The notes beneath the pieces were generated by a model, which saw only the letters and a list, made by a program, of their open reading frames with translations, was not told the origin of the DNA and searched no databases. Both the position numbers and the translations under genes were made by a program. This document shows, one piece after another, positions 31,219-42,163 of a stretch of DNA of 64,000 nucleotides. The stretch is from Spisula solida. Taxonomy: Eukaryota > Mollusca > Bivalvia > Venerida > Mactridae. Every line of letters begins with the position of its first letter. The stretch's first letter is position 1. The stretch is taken from the NCBI GenBank assembly GCA_947247005.1, contig OX365946.1:47208734-47272733 (forward strand), read 5' to 3'.

Positions 31219-31359
31219 ACATGTACCACAGGAACTTGCATTTATATATATATATAAGCTATATATTTTAGTAGTAAAGTAGGCCTAGTGAAAAAAAAAA
31301 ATTTCAATTTATGTTTTTCTTTTTTTTCAAATTATAAATGCAAGTTCCTGTGCATGTAC
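31219..31359. mobile_element. ~140-bp hairpin element
   Basis: 'ACAGGAACTTGCATTTATA' at 31228 is inverted at 31333-31351. Homology extends outward as 'ATACATGTAC / GTACAT'. The loop is an AT microsatellite plus poly-A and poly-T runs. Confidence 0.75.
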
Positions 31360-31471
31360 ATACAGTATATAACAATACATGTAGTTTATACGTAGTTGAT
31401 GTTCTGTAATTGACGAACATTGGTATGTTTGAGCAATTACTGAAAATGAACAACAACTGAAAATGAACAAC

Positions 31472-31477
31472 TTTATT
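31472..31477 (-). terminator. Candidate polyadenylation signal for the kelch gene
   Basis: AATAAA on the - strand, about 970 bp past the kelch stop codon. The intervening 3' flank holds a tandem repeat. The assignment is a guess; nearer weak variants may be used. Confidence 0.25.
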
Positions 31478-31981
31478 CTTTGTAGGACAACTTTCCAAAT
31501 ACTTTTACTAGTATTTCCTATGACACCCAAAATACGATACATGTACATAATACATTTTACACATGTATAGAAACTCGAAGTCGATTGAACAAGCGTTGAT
31601 ATTATGGATATTTTGACAAATCAGTATACAGTGGAACCGTAAGAGTATACAATTGTTTGTGTTGAACAATAATATATTGAAATTGTTTTCAATGGTCAAT
31701 TTAAAAAGTCACAAATCTCCTTGACTCGTTGGTAAGTGACAGGTGAATAAAATGTCAACATATGTTATTATAAGTACATGTATTACAAAGACAAGTGTCG
31801 TTGGACGGAAACAACTTTGGCATTTTGAACTGAAATGTTCTATTTGCAAATCGTGAATTTGGTAAGAAATACAGTGTATGGCTGAAAATATGAAAGCGAC
31901 AATGTTTATAAATTAGAACATGGAAACATGAAAACGAAACATACGATTTCAATGTGTAATGGCGATTATGTAAACTGTGTT

Positions 31982-32345
31982 AAATGAAATGAAATACAAT
32001 ATTAAATAGTCCTTTTCGTATACTATACAGTGTTTTTGATCATAATTTGTAATTGTCAATAATAGCATTATGAAAATGTTTTCAATGAAATTTACTAGAT
32101 CTATTAGACAGCCACTTTCGTACACCATACAGTGTTTTGAAGATAATGTGTAATTATCAAAAACGGTATTATACAAAATGTTTTCAATGAAATGAAATTT
32201 ACTATTAGATAGCCCCTTTCGTACACCAAACAGTGTTTTTGAAGATATTTTGTAATTGTCGAAAATGGTATTATGCAAATGTTTTCAATGAAATGTTATG
32301 CAATACTAGATACTCCCTTTGTTAAACAAAGTGTACATTGTTTGT
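31982..32345. repeat. ~105-bp tandem repeat, 3.5 copies, 3' flank of the kelch gene
   Basis: Units contain 'CTTTCGTACACCA(T/A)ACAGTG', 'TTTTGAAGATA', 'TGTAATT(G/A)TC', 'GGTATTAT' and 'AATGTTTTCAATG'. The period is close to 35 codons, which explains the 109-codon repeat frame on the - strand. Possibly part of the kelch 3' UTR. Confidence 0.85.
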
Positions 32346-32444
32346 CGGGCGTTAATAATGTTTTGATCACAGTATATGAGCACAGAGCGCTAAGCACCGA
32401 GTTTATAAGCATGCTGGATGGCGTAGATGTAATGTATGTCTGAA

Positions 32445-33773
32445 TTAGCAATATCCGAATAACTTCATGAACGGTTTTACAGGACACTCTTTCGGATATC
32501 GCACGGTACAGCTTGTATATACGGGAATTAACTCGTTATAACAATGTTCCAATGTCCAAGTATCATTGTCTGGGGAGTACGCAAACATTGAATTTGGGAA
32601 ATCAGCTGACCACTCTTTCTCAATAGGCCCCTCTGTTCGCAGTCCACCGAAAATACACAGTCGATCGTTGTTTGAGAACATGGCGAAATGCTTCCGTCTG
32701 TATGGCTGTTGAGCGCAGAGCTTTGATTGGCCGGATTTCGGGTCAAATTTGACCATGTGACCATGGTTGGTCGCGAAATAAATACTGTCTTTTACGGCAA
32801 TGGCTTGGCCACCGGAACACGTGTACGGCAGATCTGGGAGACGACTCACGGTGTCCGTTCTGGTGTTCAAACATTGAACACACGCTACGTCCCCAGATTG
32901 AGTCTTTCCTCCGAAAATATACACATTGTCTCCAAATGCTGTCGCAGCAAACGAATGAACGCGCACAGGAAGTGACGCAATTTCCATGCAATTGTTATTT
33001 GCTATGTCATATTTTTCAACTGATTTGCACCTTTTCCCGCCAATAATAAACACGCTTCCATTGACGAAGATCATCCCATGTTTTGTTCTTGGATTCTTCA
33101 ATGAGCAACATTTAAACCACTTATTTTCAACAACATCATACTTTTCTATTGTCGTCTGCGTTTTTTTATCATAACCACCGGAAATGAGTATATACGGACA
33201 GTCTTTAATATAAACCGTACAGGAAGCGAAACCTTCACCAAACCTCGTGACTCTTTTCACGTCAATCGGATGAATAACGTTTTTCCGAATGTCAAATACT
33301 TGAACTTTATGGTTCTGGTCGTCTGCCATTGGATGGAATATAACTTCAAACAAAGGAACCGTATTAGCCGCCTGATTCTCGCTTTCACCACAATTCCTGT
33401 TCACTGTGTCTAAAATAGTTTTTAGTTCAGCATGATTGAATTCGTCTGCAAATGACCGATATACGTGGTAGTTTGCTGGAGTTATACAGGTAGTCAGTGA
33501 ATTACGGTCCCCAGAACTTAGATATTTTACAATGTCTTTCCTGCATTCTTCTGGGAATTTGTTTAAGAAATGATTACAATGGCAAGCATGCGATAGTTGA
33601 GTGTTCCCTTGGTAGTCACATGACAATTCAGACAGTGTCGGTGCGCTAGCGTGACAATTGCTAGACGTTAGATTCGGTAAAGGGCTCGTCCATTCCATCG
33701 AGTGCGCCACCCATTGGCAGCGCAATGGACCGTTCATGTTGCCAAGGCGACGTACATCAAGCTGGGTACTCAT
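32445..33773 (-). CDS. Kelch-repeat protein (KLHL-like, no BTB domain visible)
   Basis: 442 codons in one exon. Five clear kelch blades occupy about residues 182-407: ISGG (197-200) with Trp219, IIGG (243-246), IFGG (286-289), a weaker blade at 318-355, and IFGG (374-377) with Trp406. The tail 418-442 may close the propeller. Kelch propellers bind partner proteins; in KLHL proteins they recruit substrates to CUL3 through an N-terminal BTB domain. Here the first ~140 residues (rich in Cys, His and Ser) show no BTB/BACK signature that I can see, so a CUL3 role should not be assumed. A splice acceptor (GTTGATTTCAG) lies 7 bp upstream of the ATG, so the coding part is probably one exon behind a leader exon. 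The next in-frame Met is residue 13; I keep the first ATG. Confidence 0.88.
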   Translation of the reverse strand: MSTQLDVRRLGNMNGPLRCQWVAHSMEWTSPLPNLTSSNCHASAPTLSELSCDYQGNTQLSHACHCNHFLNKFPEECRKDIVKYLSSGDRNSLTTCITPANYHVYRSFADEFNHAELKTILDTVNRNCGESENQAANTVPLFEVIFHPMADDQNHKVQVFDIRKNVIHPIDVKRVTRFGEGFASCTVYIKDCPYILISGGYDKKTQTTIEKYDVVENKWFKCCSLKNPRTKHGMIFVNGSVFIIGGKRCKSVEKYDIANNNCMEIASLPVRVHSFAATAFGDNVYIFGGKTQSGDVACVQCLNTRTDTVSRLPDLPYTCSGGQAIAVKDSIYFATNHGHMVKFDPKSGQSKLCAQQPYRRKHFAMFSNNDRLCIFGGLRTEGPIEKEWSADFPNSMFAYSPDNDTWTLEHCYNELIPVYTSCTVRYPKECPVKPFMKLFGYC

Positions 33774-33780
33774 CTTCGAC

Positions 33781-36380
33781 CTGAAATCAACAAACAGACA
33801 AAATGAATTAGCTTTAAGGACACAAAATCGGCCAAACTACGCAGCTATGAAAACTTTAAAACCAGGTTACCAGGCTAGAAACATTATGGTAAAATGTCAT
33901 ACCGTGACAAATCATTGATAGAGTCAAAACATACCAAACCCTCATTATTTACTTTACCATACTTCCTGTCAAGTTTTAAAATGTGAAAGTTCATGACTAA
34001 TATTCATAATAACTGTAGCGAAAGTGTGAATTTTGTATAAAAAAACAACGTTCAGGTCATTTAACTGCTAGGAAATATTAAATTAAATCTGAACGGAAAA
34101 GTAAACAAGACACAGTAATTGTGAACTTTACCGCCACAAATTTGAAATAATCCCAAATATTTCCGTTATCAGTTTAAAGATTGCTTTTCTTATCAATTTC
34201 CGCTGTTTAAGGGTTTTCCGTTATTTTATGCCCCATAACACACGCTCTAAGTCAACACACCTGAATAATCATTTTTAAAATACAGTAGTCCATAAAATAA
34301 ATTTATCTGCACACACAATCCATAATCGTTCAAATTTGAAAAAATGCAAAAAATGAGAATCGTTAAAATCGTTAGAAAAAAGGTTAAGATCGGCAACCAC
34401 TGTTAACACAAACTTAAATTTTCTTACTCAAAACGACCCCACTGAGTTTATCCAGTTTATTTACTTCATGCATTAAATGAGCACGACCAATCTGAAGACA
34501 GAAACGACAATGCTACTATCATTGTGCATAACCCCATTCTAAACCGAATACAAAAGTTCTTTTTAAAACAATATATATATTAAGTAATATTATATCTTAA
34601 TAAACACTATCCACATTGTACCCCTATGATTGTTTTGTCAATAAAATATGACAACGTTACTTCATTTACGGCGAACATACCCCAGGCGACACTTGTATAA
34701 TTACAGAGTGATCATTTGTAGATAAAAATGTGAAAATAAGGTTAATGGCAATTTCCGATACACTATTTGATAATTTCAACCATTGGAATTCAATTGTGAG
34801 CCGCCTAGGTCAATATTTGGATACACTTCAATTCGGTTTTAATCCGGCAATATTATACGTCAGAAATGAATTAAATGAAAATGGTGGTACATGCAGTATA
34901 ATAATTTAATTACCGATATCGTCTACTTGTGCAATATGATTTCGTATGTGAAACTATGTAGAGAGAGAAACAGAGCGTAGCATTAAAAATAAATGCAACC
35001 TCTCCTTTACATGGTGGAAAAACCAACATTATGTTATAACATACAACATACACACGCCTAATTACTGTACTGTAAAATGATTAATTTTCGTCGGGGTAGA
35101 AATTGCGTCGATTACGTTGTTGAACTCGATCACGAATTCTAATCCCCACGATTGATCGACCACCCAAATACTTCAAACAATTATGCGTTTTGTAATCCAC
35201 GATGCAATTCCATTTTACAAAAATATACGAAATCTAAATTACTTCGAAAATAAGTGAGCAAAATGATACAAAGAGGGCCATTGTTTCTTAGAAAATCACG
35301 ATTTCAAGATGTCAACTTGTCGCATTTCATGACTTCACGTTGAATCTAAAATTCGTAATCTTCAAAATAAAGTATTTGTATGGTATTTCATACATATCGG
35401 ACCATTCTGGTTGGCTCAAATAATGCTGTATTAATTATTATTATTATTATTATTATACTTAGTATTCATGCAATTCAAACGTACGAATATGTTCTTATAA
35501 TCCGGTTTACATTATGGCTATGACACTACACATCATGTATTTGTAAGAATTTGAATTTGGAATTGAAGACTTAATGAAATCGTTATTCATGATAATAGAG
35601 TCATGCAAATTAAACTAATTTTAAATCGATAACACACAGTAATTATTTATGCAAAATAAAGTGATTTTAAATACCCAGTACATAGTTCATGTGTGCATTA
35701 TACATACACAGTCAATAATTGCATTGAATAAGTAGTCAGTACGTTTAACAGTCACGTACATAGAATCAATATACATACTCATAATTATGTACATTTTAAT
35801 TATACATAATAATTTAATAAAAAAAACATTGCATGTTTATATATTCTAATGAAGGCGTAAGCCGATACGTAAATTATATGAAAATACATGTACATAACAC
35901 GTTTTGTTATCGAATTATGTTCATCTAGAATAATTTAATAAAATATTAATGAAACAATTAAAATGATCTACTCACACTCAGGAATTGTCTTGACAGATAT
36001 TATCAATGTCCCTAGCAGGATAACCTTTAAACTTACTAACACAATGTATGGTATATAAGTCATGTAAGTGCTAAAGTCAATATTATCTAAAACTGAAAGC
36101 CATGTAGAACCCAGCAGGTTAGCGGAACAATACAGATTATGTAGTGTATTAGCTACCACCCGGTCATTCCATGAATATTTAGGAGGTCAATTTCATACAA
36201 ATAATGGAATTGTTAATCCGCTGTCTAAAGAATTAGAATCACTATTACGGTGCACAATGTGCAATCTATATACAATTTTGTAAAAATCTCGAAAGTCAGA
36301 AAAGGATTTTAATGGAAACGAAACAAAAAACACATTATATTATTTTGTAAAACTGACAATTTGCATGATGCATCACTTAC
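33781..36380 (-). other. Probable leader intron of the kelch gene
   Basis: Bounded on the - strand by donor CAG|GTAAGT (36380) and acceptor TTTCAG (33781). Contains a TTTCGTGG-family repeat (35085-35255) and a short ATT microsatellite (35437-35452). A 63-codon minus-strand frame at 35968-36159 has a hydrophobic stretch but no splice support. Confidence 0.5.
35085..35255 (-). repeat. TTTCGTGG foldback family, copy 3
   Basis: 'TACTGTAAAATGATTAATTT' at the left edge, 'GTTTTGTAATCCACGA' and 'ACTTCGAAAATAAGTGA' at the right correspond, in inverse order, to the copy at 13121-13337. Confidence 0.6.
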
Positions 36381-36497
36381 CTGTAAAACAGAGTGACATC
36401 CAATGTGTGATTTCAATATTCCTTTGTCAGAGGAATTACATAATTACAGACAGCTGTCGTATTCGTCTTGCGATCAATATGAATGTTTATCAAAATT
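36381..36497 (-). other. Probable 5' leader exon of the kelch gene
   Basis: Begins about 27-30 bp after a TATA box and ends TTTTACAG|GTAAGTGATG on the - strand, a strong donor. It holds one ATG close to its 3' end. If spliced to 33780, that ATG opens a nine-codon upstream frame whose TGA overlaps the main ATG (ATGA). The junction is inferred from splice-site quality alone. Confidence 0.45.
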
Positions 36498-36523
36498 AAT
36501 TTAAATTTTCACAACGCGCGCCG

Positions 36524-36531
36524 TTTATATA
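36524..36531 (-). promoter_or_regulatory. TATA box (TATATAAA) for the kelch leader exon
   Basis: TCTCTATATAAACGGCGCGCG on the - strand gives a consensus TATA element followed by a GC-rich word. The distance to the inferred exon start fits pol II initiation. Confidence 0.5.
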
Positions 36532-36544
36532 GAGATAATCTCGC

Positions 36545-38333
36545 CTTCCGGTTTATTTAAACCACGTGTCTAAAAATAACTCACAGGTATTGCGTATCGT
36601 TGCGAACGATTCAAAATCCCAGTTTTCACCTGAATAATGAGGGAAAGTACGAAATTAATATTCCCTGTTTGGAAGAATTAGTTAATGTTTATTTATAAAT
36701 GGATTTAGTTTAATACAGATTTAGTAATCGCTATATGGCTGTATACTACCATACCAGTAACGCGTTCATGATTATCATCTGCGTTAAATTTGTTTACATT
36801 TTGACAAAGTTCATAGGTCGTCTGATAAATAATTGAGATATTATAGACCTATACATGTCACTCACAAACTCGCTTTAACAATGAATGTCAATTTACTACG
36901 AGCGAGCACGGTCGTTGCTAAAAGTTCAATTCTCCAACTGTATTACAGTAACTACACGGCCTTGGGCTTAGACTTGGAAATTCTCAGCGTGTTTTACCCT
37001 CTGTGCCGACTTAATCAATTTTATGCTCATCCCCCTAAAATTAATGCGAATCTATCAGCCTCATCATCAGGCTCTCTAAAAGACGTCGCGTCACAAGTTG
37101 AAGCTTTTTAGCATAACTTCCAAAACGCCGTTATTTTAGCTAACCATGGTAGTAAAGTAATATTTCTAACCCTATGGATACACTTGTGTTCCTGTTGACA
37201 GGACCAGTAGGTGCTTTGTACTACCACATGGCACCACCGATAACTCTTATTGGTCATCAATGATTAACACGCGTTCGTGGATATGGTTTGAAACAGGTGA
37301 TTTCTCGTGGTGCAATTGGGCGGGCTTATAGGGGTCAAACATTTGAATGGGAAACGGTATTTGTAGTTTTCTGTATGCATATCTTGACATTCCCCGTATT
37401 CTGAACTTGTAAACATTGAAAGAGAAACTAAACTAAAATAATATTATGTTAAATTTAACACCAAGTCATACAATATATTTTATTGTCACTCTTATTTTTA
37501 TCATAAATTATGTCACTGATGAAAATAAAGTGCACATGAGAGCAAGCTTTATCATTAGATATCTTACGTGTATGCTATATCAGTATCAATAGTAGTTCTT
37601 CACATGCATACGTGTCGATTTTAATAGTTTGAAATTCTTTCTCTGAAATGCCAACATGTCATTCAACAATAAACACGGTAGCGTATAAAACGATGCATCA
37701 GGTCAGTCAATTGTTTACATAAACATTAAAATTATTGCTCTTATTAATATCGTCAGGCTCTTCCCCACCAATTGCGCGATTTGTGCTAAAGGAGATCGGC
37801 AAGAATGGCTGAAATGTTTTAGACTGAGAGAAAACTGCATGGTTTTCCGTAATTTAAAGGCTTGTTTAAGACTATGTACGTAATCTCTCCACTCACACAA
37901 TACTGACCCAAAATATTACATTGTATCACCAATATATATAGTGATTTAAATATTTAAGGCCCTAGGGAAAGTCAAATCTGGATTTAAGGTGCTAGGTTAC
38001 AGCAGCGCATTCTGTCTCTTATTTTAAAACATTTCACGTGCACTTAGTATGAAGCTGAGCGAATAAGGTAATTTACTGGTTTCACCGCCATTTTTCTAGT
38101 TAAAATGTTTATTTAAAACAATAAACATAATATTGCAATTTGTGTATACAAGTGACAGACCTGAATAAACGGACTACACAGCAGAAATACTGAGCATGAC
38201 AAGTATACAGATATAACCGATTCTCTTGTCTGGTTATGGGAGTATATTTTTTCTGAGCCATGTGTGTTCAATTCCAGGGTTGGATCGGTTATTGTGGAGA
38301 TGTTCTCAGTTGCTTCGGAAATAACAAGGTAGT
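36545..38333. other. Non-coding spacer
   Basis: Upstream flank of the kelch promoter. An open + frame at 36877-37111 (ATG to TAG) has no recognised domain. Nothing else is supported. Confidence 0.35.
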
Positions 38334-38488
38334 CCAGGGGTGGTATTCAATATTGATCGTATTTAATTGGAGAATAAGGATAGCGAATCATATTGTTTTT
38401 ACTTACCCATAGTTTGATATGGTGTGATCTGATTGGTTGTCCTTATCCTTAAGTCAAGAAAGATCAATATTGAATACAAGCCTTGGTC
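38334..38488. mobile_element. ~155-bp MITE with long TIRs
   Basis: 'GGTATTCAATATTGATC' at the left is inverted at about 38463-38479. Arm similarity extends about 55-70 bp (AGAATAAGGATAGCGAATCA versus inverse GTCCTTATCC). The outer words CCAGGGG/CCAAGGC relate it to family F at 39288. Confidence 0.75.
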
Positions 38489-39030
38489 TAGAATTGGTTA
38501 GATGTCCGTCAAAAAGTTTGAAAAAAACTGTCGCACAACATGATAAAAACACATACAAATTATATTAAATTATAACATCGTTATCGAAAATGAAGAGTGC
38601 TTGCGTAAAGATGGGTCAAGTCTGAGTATAGCATTTAAGCACGTTAGTTACTTTTACATGATTAACGACAAATTGCACCGTCTATAACCCGTTGTACTAG
38701 TCCTGACAGTGTGCTAACCAACAACTGAAGGTCATTCTGTAAACAGGATTATGAATTAAACATTTAAAAATGAACTTCCCAAACTTAATAATCCGTGATA
38801 CAGGCACACGACTTTGTAGATTACATGATCGTGCCAAATCTTTATTTGTTTTGGTATTTGGTATTTTACCAAAGACATAATTACAGGAATATCCTTAATA
38901 ACACGACCCCCTTGGACCATTCAAACTGGTCTTATCATTGAGGTGGTCGTAAAAATAAGGTTGAATCATGAACCGATGAAAATGGACTTGATAATTGTGG
39001 TCTGAATAATGAGGTGATCTTATTAGTGAG

Positions 39031-39287
39031 CTGGCCCCGATCTCCCGAAGCATCTCAAGAAGAAATCTCAACTCAAATTGAGATTGTGCTCAAATCAGAG
39101 CCTGAATTTGAGATAACTATGAATATTGAGCTCTCGAAATTTTACTGTAATAAACTCAGAATAATGTTTCTGTTTTGTTATACCAATTGAGAGTACAATT
39201 TCGCATGGAAACTATCTCAAATAATAGGTAACCAAATGTTAGTTGAGATTGAGCTCAGGTTGAGATGTTTCGGGAGATCGGGGCCAG
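39031..39287. mobile_element. MITE family E, intact copy
   Basis: 257 bp. The left end CTGGCCCCGATCTCCCGAAG is inverted at the right (TTCGGGAGATCGGGGCCAG). Internal 'CTCAACTCAAATTGAGATT' words also fold back. A diverged relative lies at 29691-29901. No coding content. Confidence 0.88.
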
Positions 39288-39540
39288 GGCTGGTATTCAC
39301 AAAGCATCTTAGCAGAAAACTTAGAAATTTCTTAGAATCTTAATTTTTTCTACAGTGTATCATCTAAGCAAGAAAATCAACATGCTTTTACATAGTTTTG
39401 AAGTATTAGGTACACAGCTACTATAATCACTAAGAAAACAAGGATTATTTTTCAAATTGCGGGAAATATGAGCTGCACAAATTATTGACTTAAGTCAAAA
39501 TATTTAAGTTTTCACTTAAGATGCTTTATGAATACCAGCC
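39288..39540. mobile_element. MITE family F, intact copy abutting family E
   Basis: Opens GGCTGGTATTCACAAAGCAT and closes with the inverse. Its outer CCAG overlaps the last bases of the family E element, so one inserted exactly at the end of the other. A degenerate relative lies at 16595-16825. Confidence 0.88.
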
Positions 39541-39819
39541 CTGGTCTTTATGTGAGTTTGTGTAACATTGCGTTAAACCGTCTCAATATTATACAGAATA
39601 CATGTATTTTCAAGGCCAATTATGCATGTTTTAGGTCGTTCGTTTACACGTAGTATGAAAACGCATCATCAAATATTAATTAAAACACGCTCGTTGTTTT
39701 CCATTAACGTGGAGTTGGTTTGCGAGGATTTTGGTGTCATTGCTCAGTCTAGTCAAACCCTAGATGACGGTCTGATTTCCATCGATGATGAAACAAAAAT
39801 GTACCTGTTGTGTAGATAA

Positions 39820-40035
39820 ATAAATTACTTTTCGCGGGTATTAAATTTCACTGTCATTGGTAAATTGATAATTCGGTGGTTTCTTAAATTTGTGGATTTA
39901 AATAATTGGAACAAAATTGTTTGTTACGTATTTTTGAGGCAAATTATTCGATTGGAATTAATTTCATAATATGGTTCATCTGCGAAATTAACGAAACTTT
40001 ATCCATCACGATTTATCAATAAGTTTACAGTAACT
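39820..40035 (+). repeat. TTTCGTGG foldback family, diverged copy 4
   Basis: 'TTACTTTTCGCGGGTATTAA' at the left and 'TTTACAGTAA' at the right, with 'TTTGTGGATTTAAATAATTG' inside. It is more diverged than the copies at 13121 and 25325. Confidence 0.45.
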
Positions 40036-40374
40036 TTGGGTTGATACGCTTGGTGAATTTCGAAATGAATGGAAAAAAACTAATTTACATTACCTTACAC
40101 GCTAGATGAATCGTTAATCTTATACAAAACATTATATTCAGTGACTTCCGGTATTTAAAAATATATAAAGTTATTGATAGATAGAAATCATCATCAAAGT
40201 ATGTTACATGTATTCATCTAAAATTTGAAGGAATATTTGAATGATGTATTAATAGCTTACTTTTGAATATGCGCACAACTGGGCTGCTGGTATTGAGTGA
40301 AGTAAAACGATCGACTCGACAAACTAGTAAAATCACCTAAATAATAACAAAAATAACCCAGTTTTCAACAGTGT

Positions 40375-40814
40375 GTAGCAATACCACATGACTCTAGGCT
40401 TCAAATTCAAAGCAAAATTTGCTTAGCTTCGAAAACAAAATAGCCGTAAATATTTGATTTCTTCATCTATTTCTATTAAACATTCGCCATGGTCTAAGGG
40501 AAAAATTACATGCTTTCCACGAAATATAGGATTTTTTTCAGCAGTTTGTCAGTTTTTGTCCAACACCCTAAACCTTCGGAGTGTTGGACTACAGTTTTTT
40601 TATCCAAGGTTTCACAGGGTGTTAGACAAAATGGCAAAGCTGCTGATAGGAGTACTAAAGGCATTTCGTTGACAGCTTACATATATTCCCTTAGGATGGC
40701 ATATGTGTCAAAGAAAGCGGAAAAGTACTTACGGCTATTTTTGTTTTCCATTGTTCACATATTTCGTCTTGGATTTGTAGCCCATATTGATGTAAAAATC
40801 ACCTGGTATTGCTA
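40375..40814. mobile_element. MITE family G, copy 2, with 5-bp TTCAA target duplication
   Basis: TIR CAGTG(TG)TAGCAATACCA at the left and its inverse at the right. TTCAA lies outside both ends. The inner pair CTTTCCACGAAATATAGGA and 'GGTTTCACAGGGTGTTAGAC' parallels the copy at 28062-28429. The open frames of 72 and 162 codons inside are not conserved in the sister copy. Confidence 0.85.
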
Positions 40815-40939
40815 CACTGTTCAAGTTCAATGTTTAGCTCCTGCTGTATGGTTAATAGTAGAGGAACGACATTTTCAATTGCCCCAAAGGTGGTCTTATT
40901 TTTTATGTTATGCTATATTAACATCATGTAGAAATACAA

Positions 40940-41150
40940 CCCCTCTAGTCTCAAACGCTTTGGCATCGAGATGTCCCGGAGTCGACCCCCGTATGTAACA
41001 CTGGCCAATTTTATTTGAGCAAACGAATAACCGACATTGCTCCACTGTACCCATGTGTAAAGGCCTAAATGGGCTCCTGAGAGGTCATGTGGCTGACAGC
41101 AGCGCCGTGTCGAAAGTCGACTTACTACTCAATGACCGGGGTGGGTATAC
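40940..41150 (+). repeat. SINE-like fragment
   Basis: A degenerate B-box 'CCGGAGTCGACCCC' (about 40977) follows 'TTTGGCATCGAGATG'. The next ~150 bp are GC-richer than their surroundings and contain paired words TCGAAAGTCGA. Probably a truncated tRNA-derived SINE. Confidence 0.35.
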
Positions 41151-41204
41151 TATCTTGTAAATAGACTTAAACTTATCGAAGCCCTGGAGGGCACTTTTGA
41201 CTTA

Positions 41205-41281
41205 GGTTTTGTGACTTGTGACTTATGACTTGTGACTTAGAACTTGTGACTAATGACTTGTGACTTATGACTTGTGACTTA
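41205..41281 (+). repeat. TGACTTGTGACTT array at the left end of outer U
   Basis: Imperfect 7-bp units (TGACTTR). Similar arrays in either orientation occur at 42356-42612, 43388-43490, 44438-44625, 45770-45855 and 46040-46135, always at module borders. Confidence 0.85.
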
Positions 41282-41286
41282 CATTC

Positions 41287-41294
41287 TATAAATA
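41287..41294 (+). promoter_or_regulatory. TATAAATA box, module B of outer U
   Basis: TATAAATA followed by AATCTGCGCGCACTTC. The same box appears at the equivalent place in all four modules (41287 +, 43502 +, 45752 -, 46014 -). Confidence 0.55.
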
Positions 41295-41670
41295 AATCTG
41301 CGCGCACTTCCTTTGGGCAGCATGGATGGTGAAGGATGCAGTCTGAATCGGAATTACCTGATAATAGTCTATTGTTAGTCAGGTAAGTCGGTATTAGTTT
41401 TGTTTGATTAAAATCGTCATTGTTGAAAGCACCAACCCGTTATTCTGAATTGTTAACACCATTAACTAGAATACCCTTCATGTAATAGCATAATGTCACA
41501 TGGTATTGTACGTGTACATATGCATACATAAGTATAATGGTTTGCTTCCTTTTCGCTATCATTTGTGCGTCTCATTTGAGACAAATTGTTCGGATCATAC
41601 ATGGTGCAATGAATTAGATTTTAAGTTTGTTAAAGTAATAACAATTATATGTTCTTCTACATTTTTCCAG

Positions 41671-41799
41671 GTAAAGAAACTGGAATGTCCGTGCTGTGTG
41701 TGTGTGTTCGGTGCGTTTGGTTCCACAAATGATGTCGCGGTGCATACCTATTTACCTACACTGTCTTTAAATCCAGCAAAGCAACCGGCTCAAATGTAA
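41671..41799 (+). pseudogene. Module B second exon, outer copy, frameshifted
   Basis: The acceptor TTTTTCCAG ends at 41670. The frame VKKLECPCCVCVFGAFGSTN is shared with the inner copy at 45040-45372. The ATG used there is CTG here. One extra base after 'NDVAVHT' shifts the frame, and an 8-bp shortfall further on would disrupt it again. The leader exon ends at 41382 with CAG|GTAAGT. Confidence 0.5.
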
Positions 41800-42157
41800 A
41801 TTTGGCAATTGTGTGACGCTTTGGGCTAGAACATATTTTGTATGTGATTGTGTTGTACCATAATAGTGAAGTAGAACATTTTAAGGTTTTGCAAACAAAT
41901 TCCAAGTTGTGGATATCAATACATTGTTATTTATGGCGCCTATGAATTAAGCTTTTCAATATAGCTTTATATTATCCGTATACGTAAGTCTTAGGTTTGA
42001 TTTCATAGTCAAACATCTATAAAAATAATACGCTATTCTGTCATATTTTGAAATACATGTAATGCAACAGACTCATAGTTGTCATTTGCAAATGTGTTTT
42101 TGTCTACCGTTCATCCTTTGCAACATAATACTGTATTTATGTTAGCTTCGTATACAA

Positions 42158-42163
42158 AATAAA
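42158..42163 (+). terminator. AATAAA after module B, outer copy
   Basis: AATAAA lies about 360 bp after the frameshifted ORF and before the inverted TGACTT array. It could act as the module's polyadenylation signal. Confidence 0.3.

Noticed and set aside
35968..36159. 63-codon minus-strand frame with a hydrophobic helix, as a possible kelch-gene exon
   Set aside because: The frame stops before any donor, and a single-pass helix is not expected in a kelch protein.
36833..37111. 92-codon plus-strand frame upstream of the kelch promoter
   Set aside because: Its first codon is not ATG. From the internal ATG about 78 codons remain, with no motif.
40454..40998. Frames of 72 and 162 codons
   Set aside because: They overlap MITE family G in different frames and are not conserved in the sister copy at 28062.
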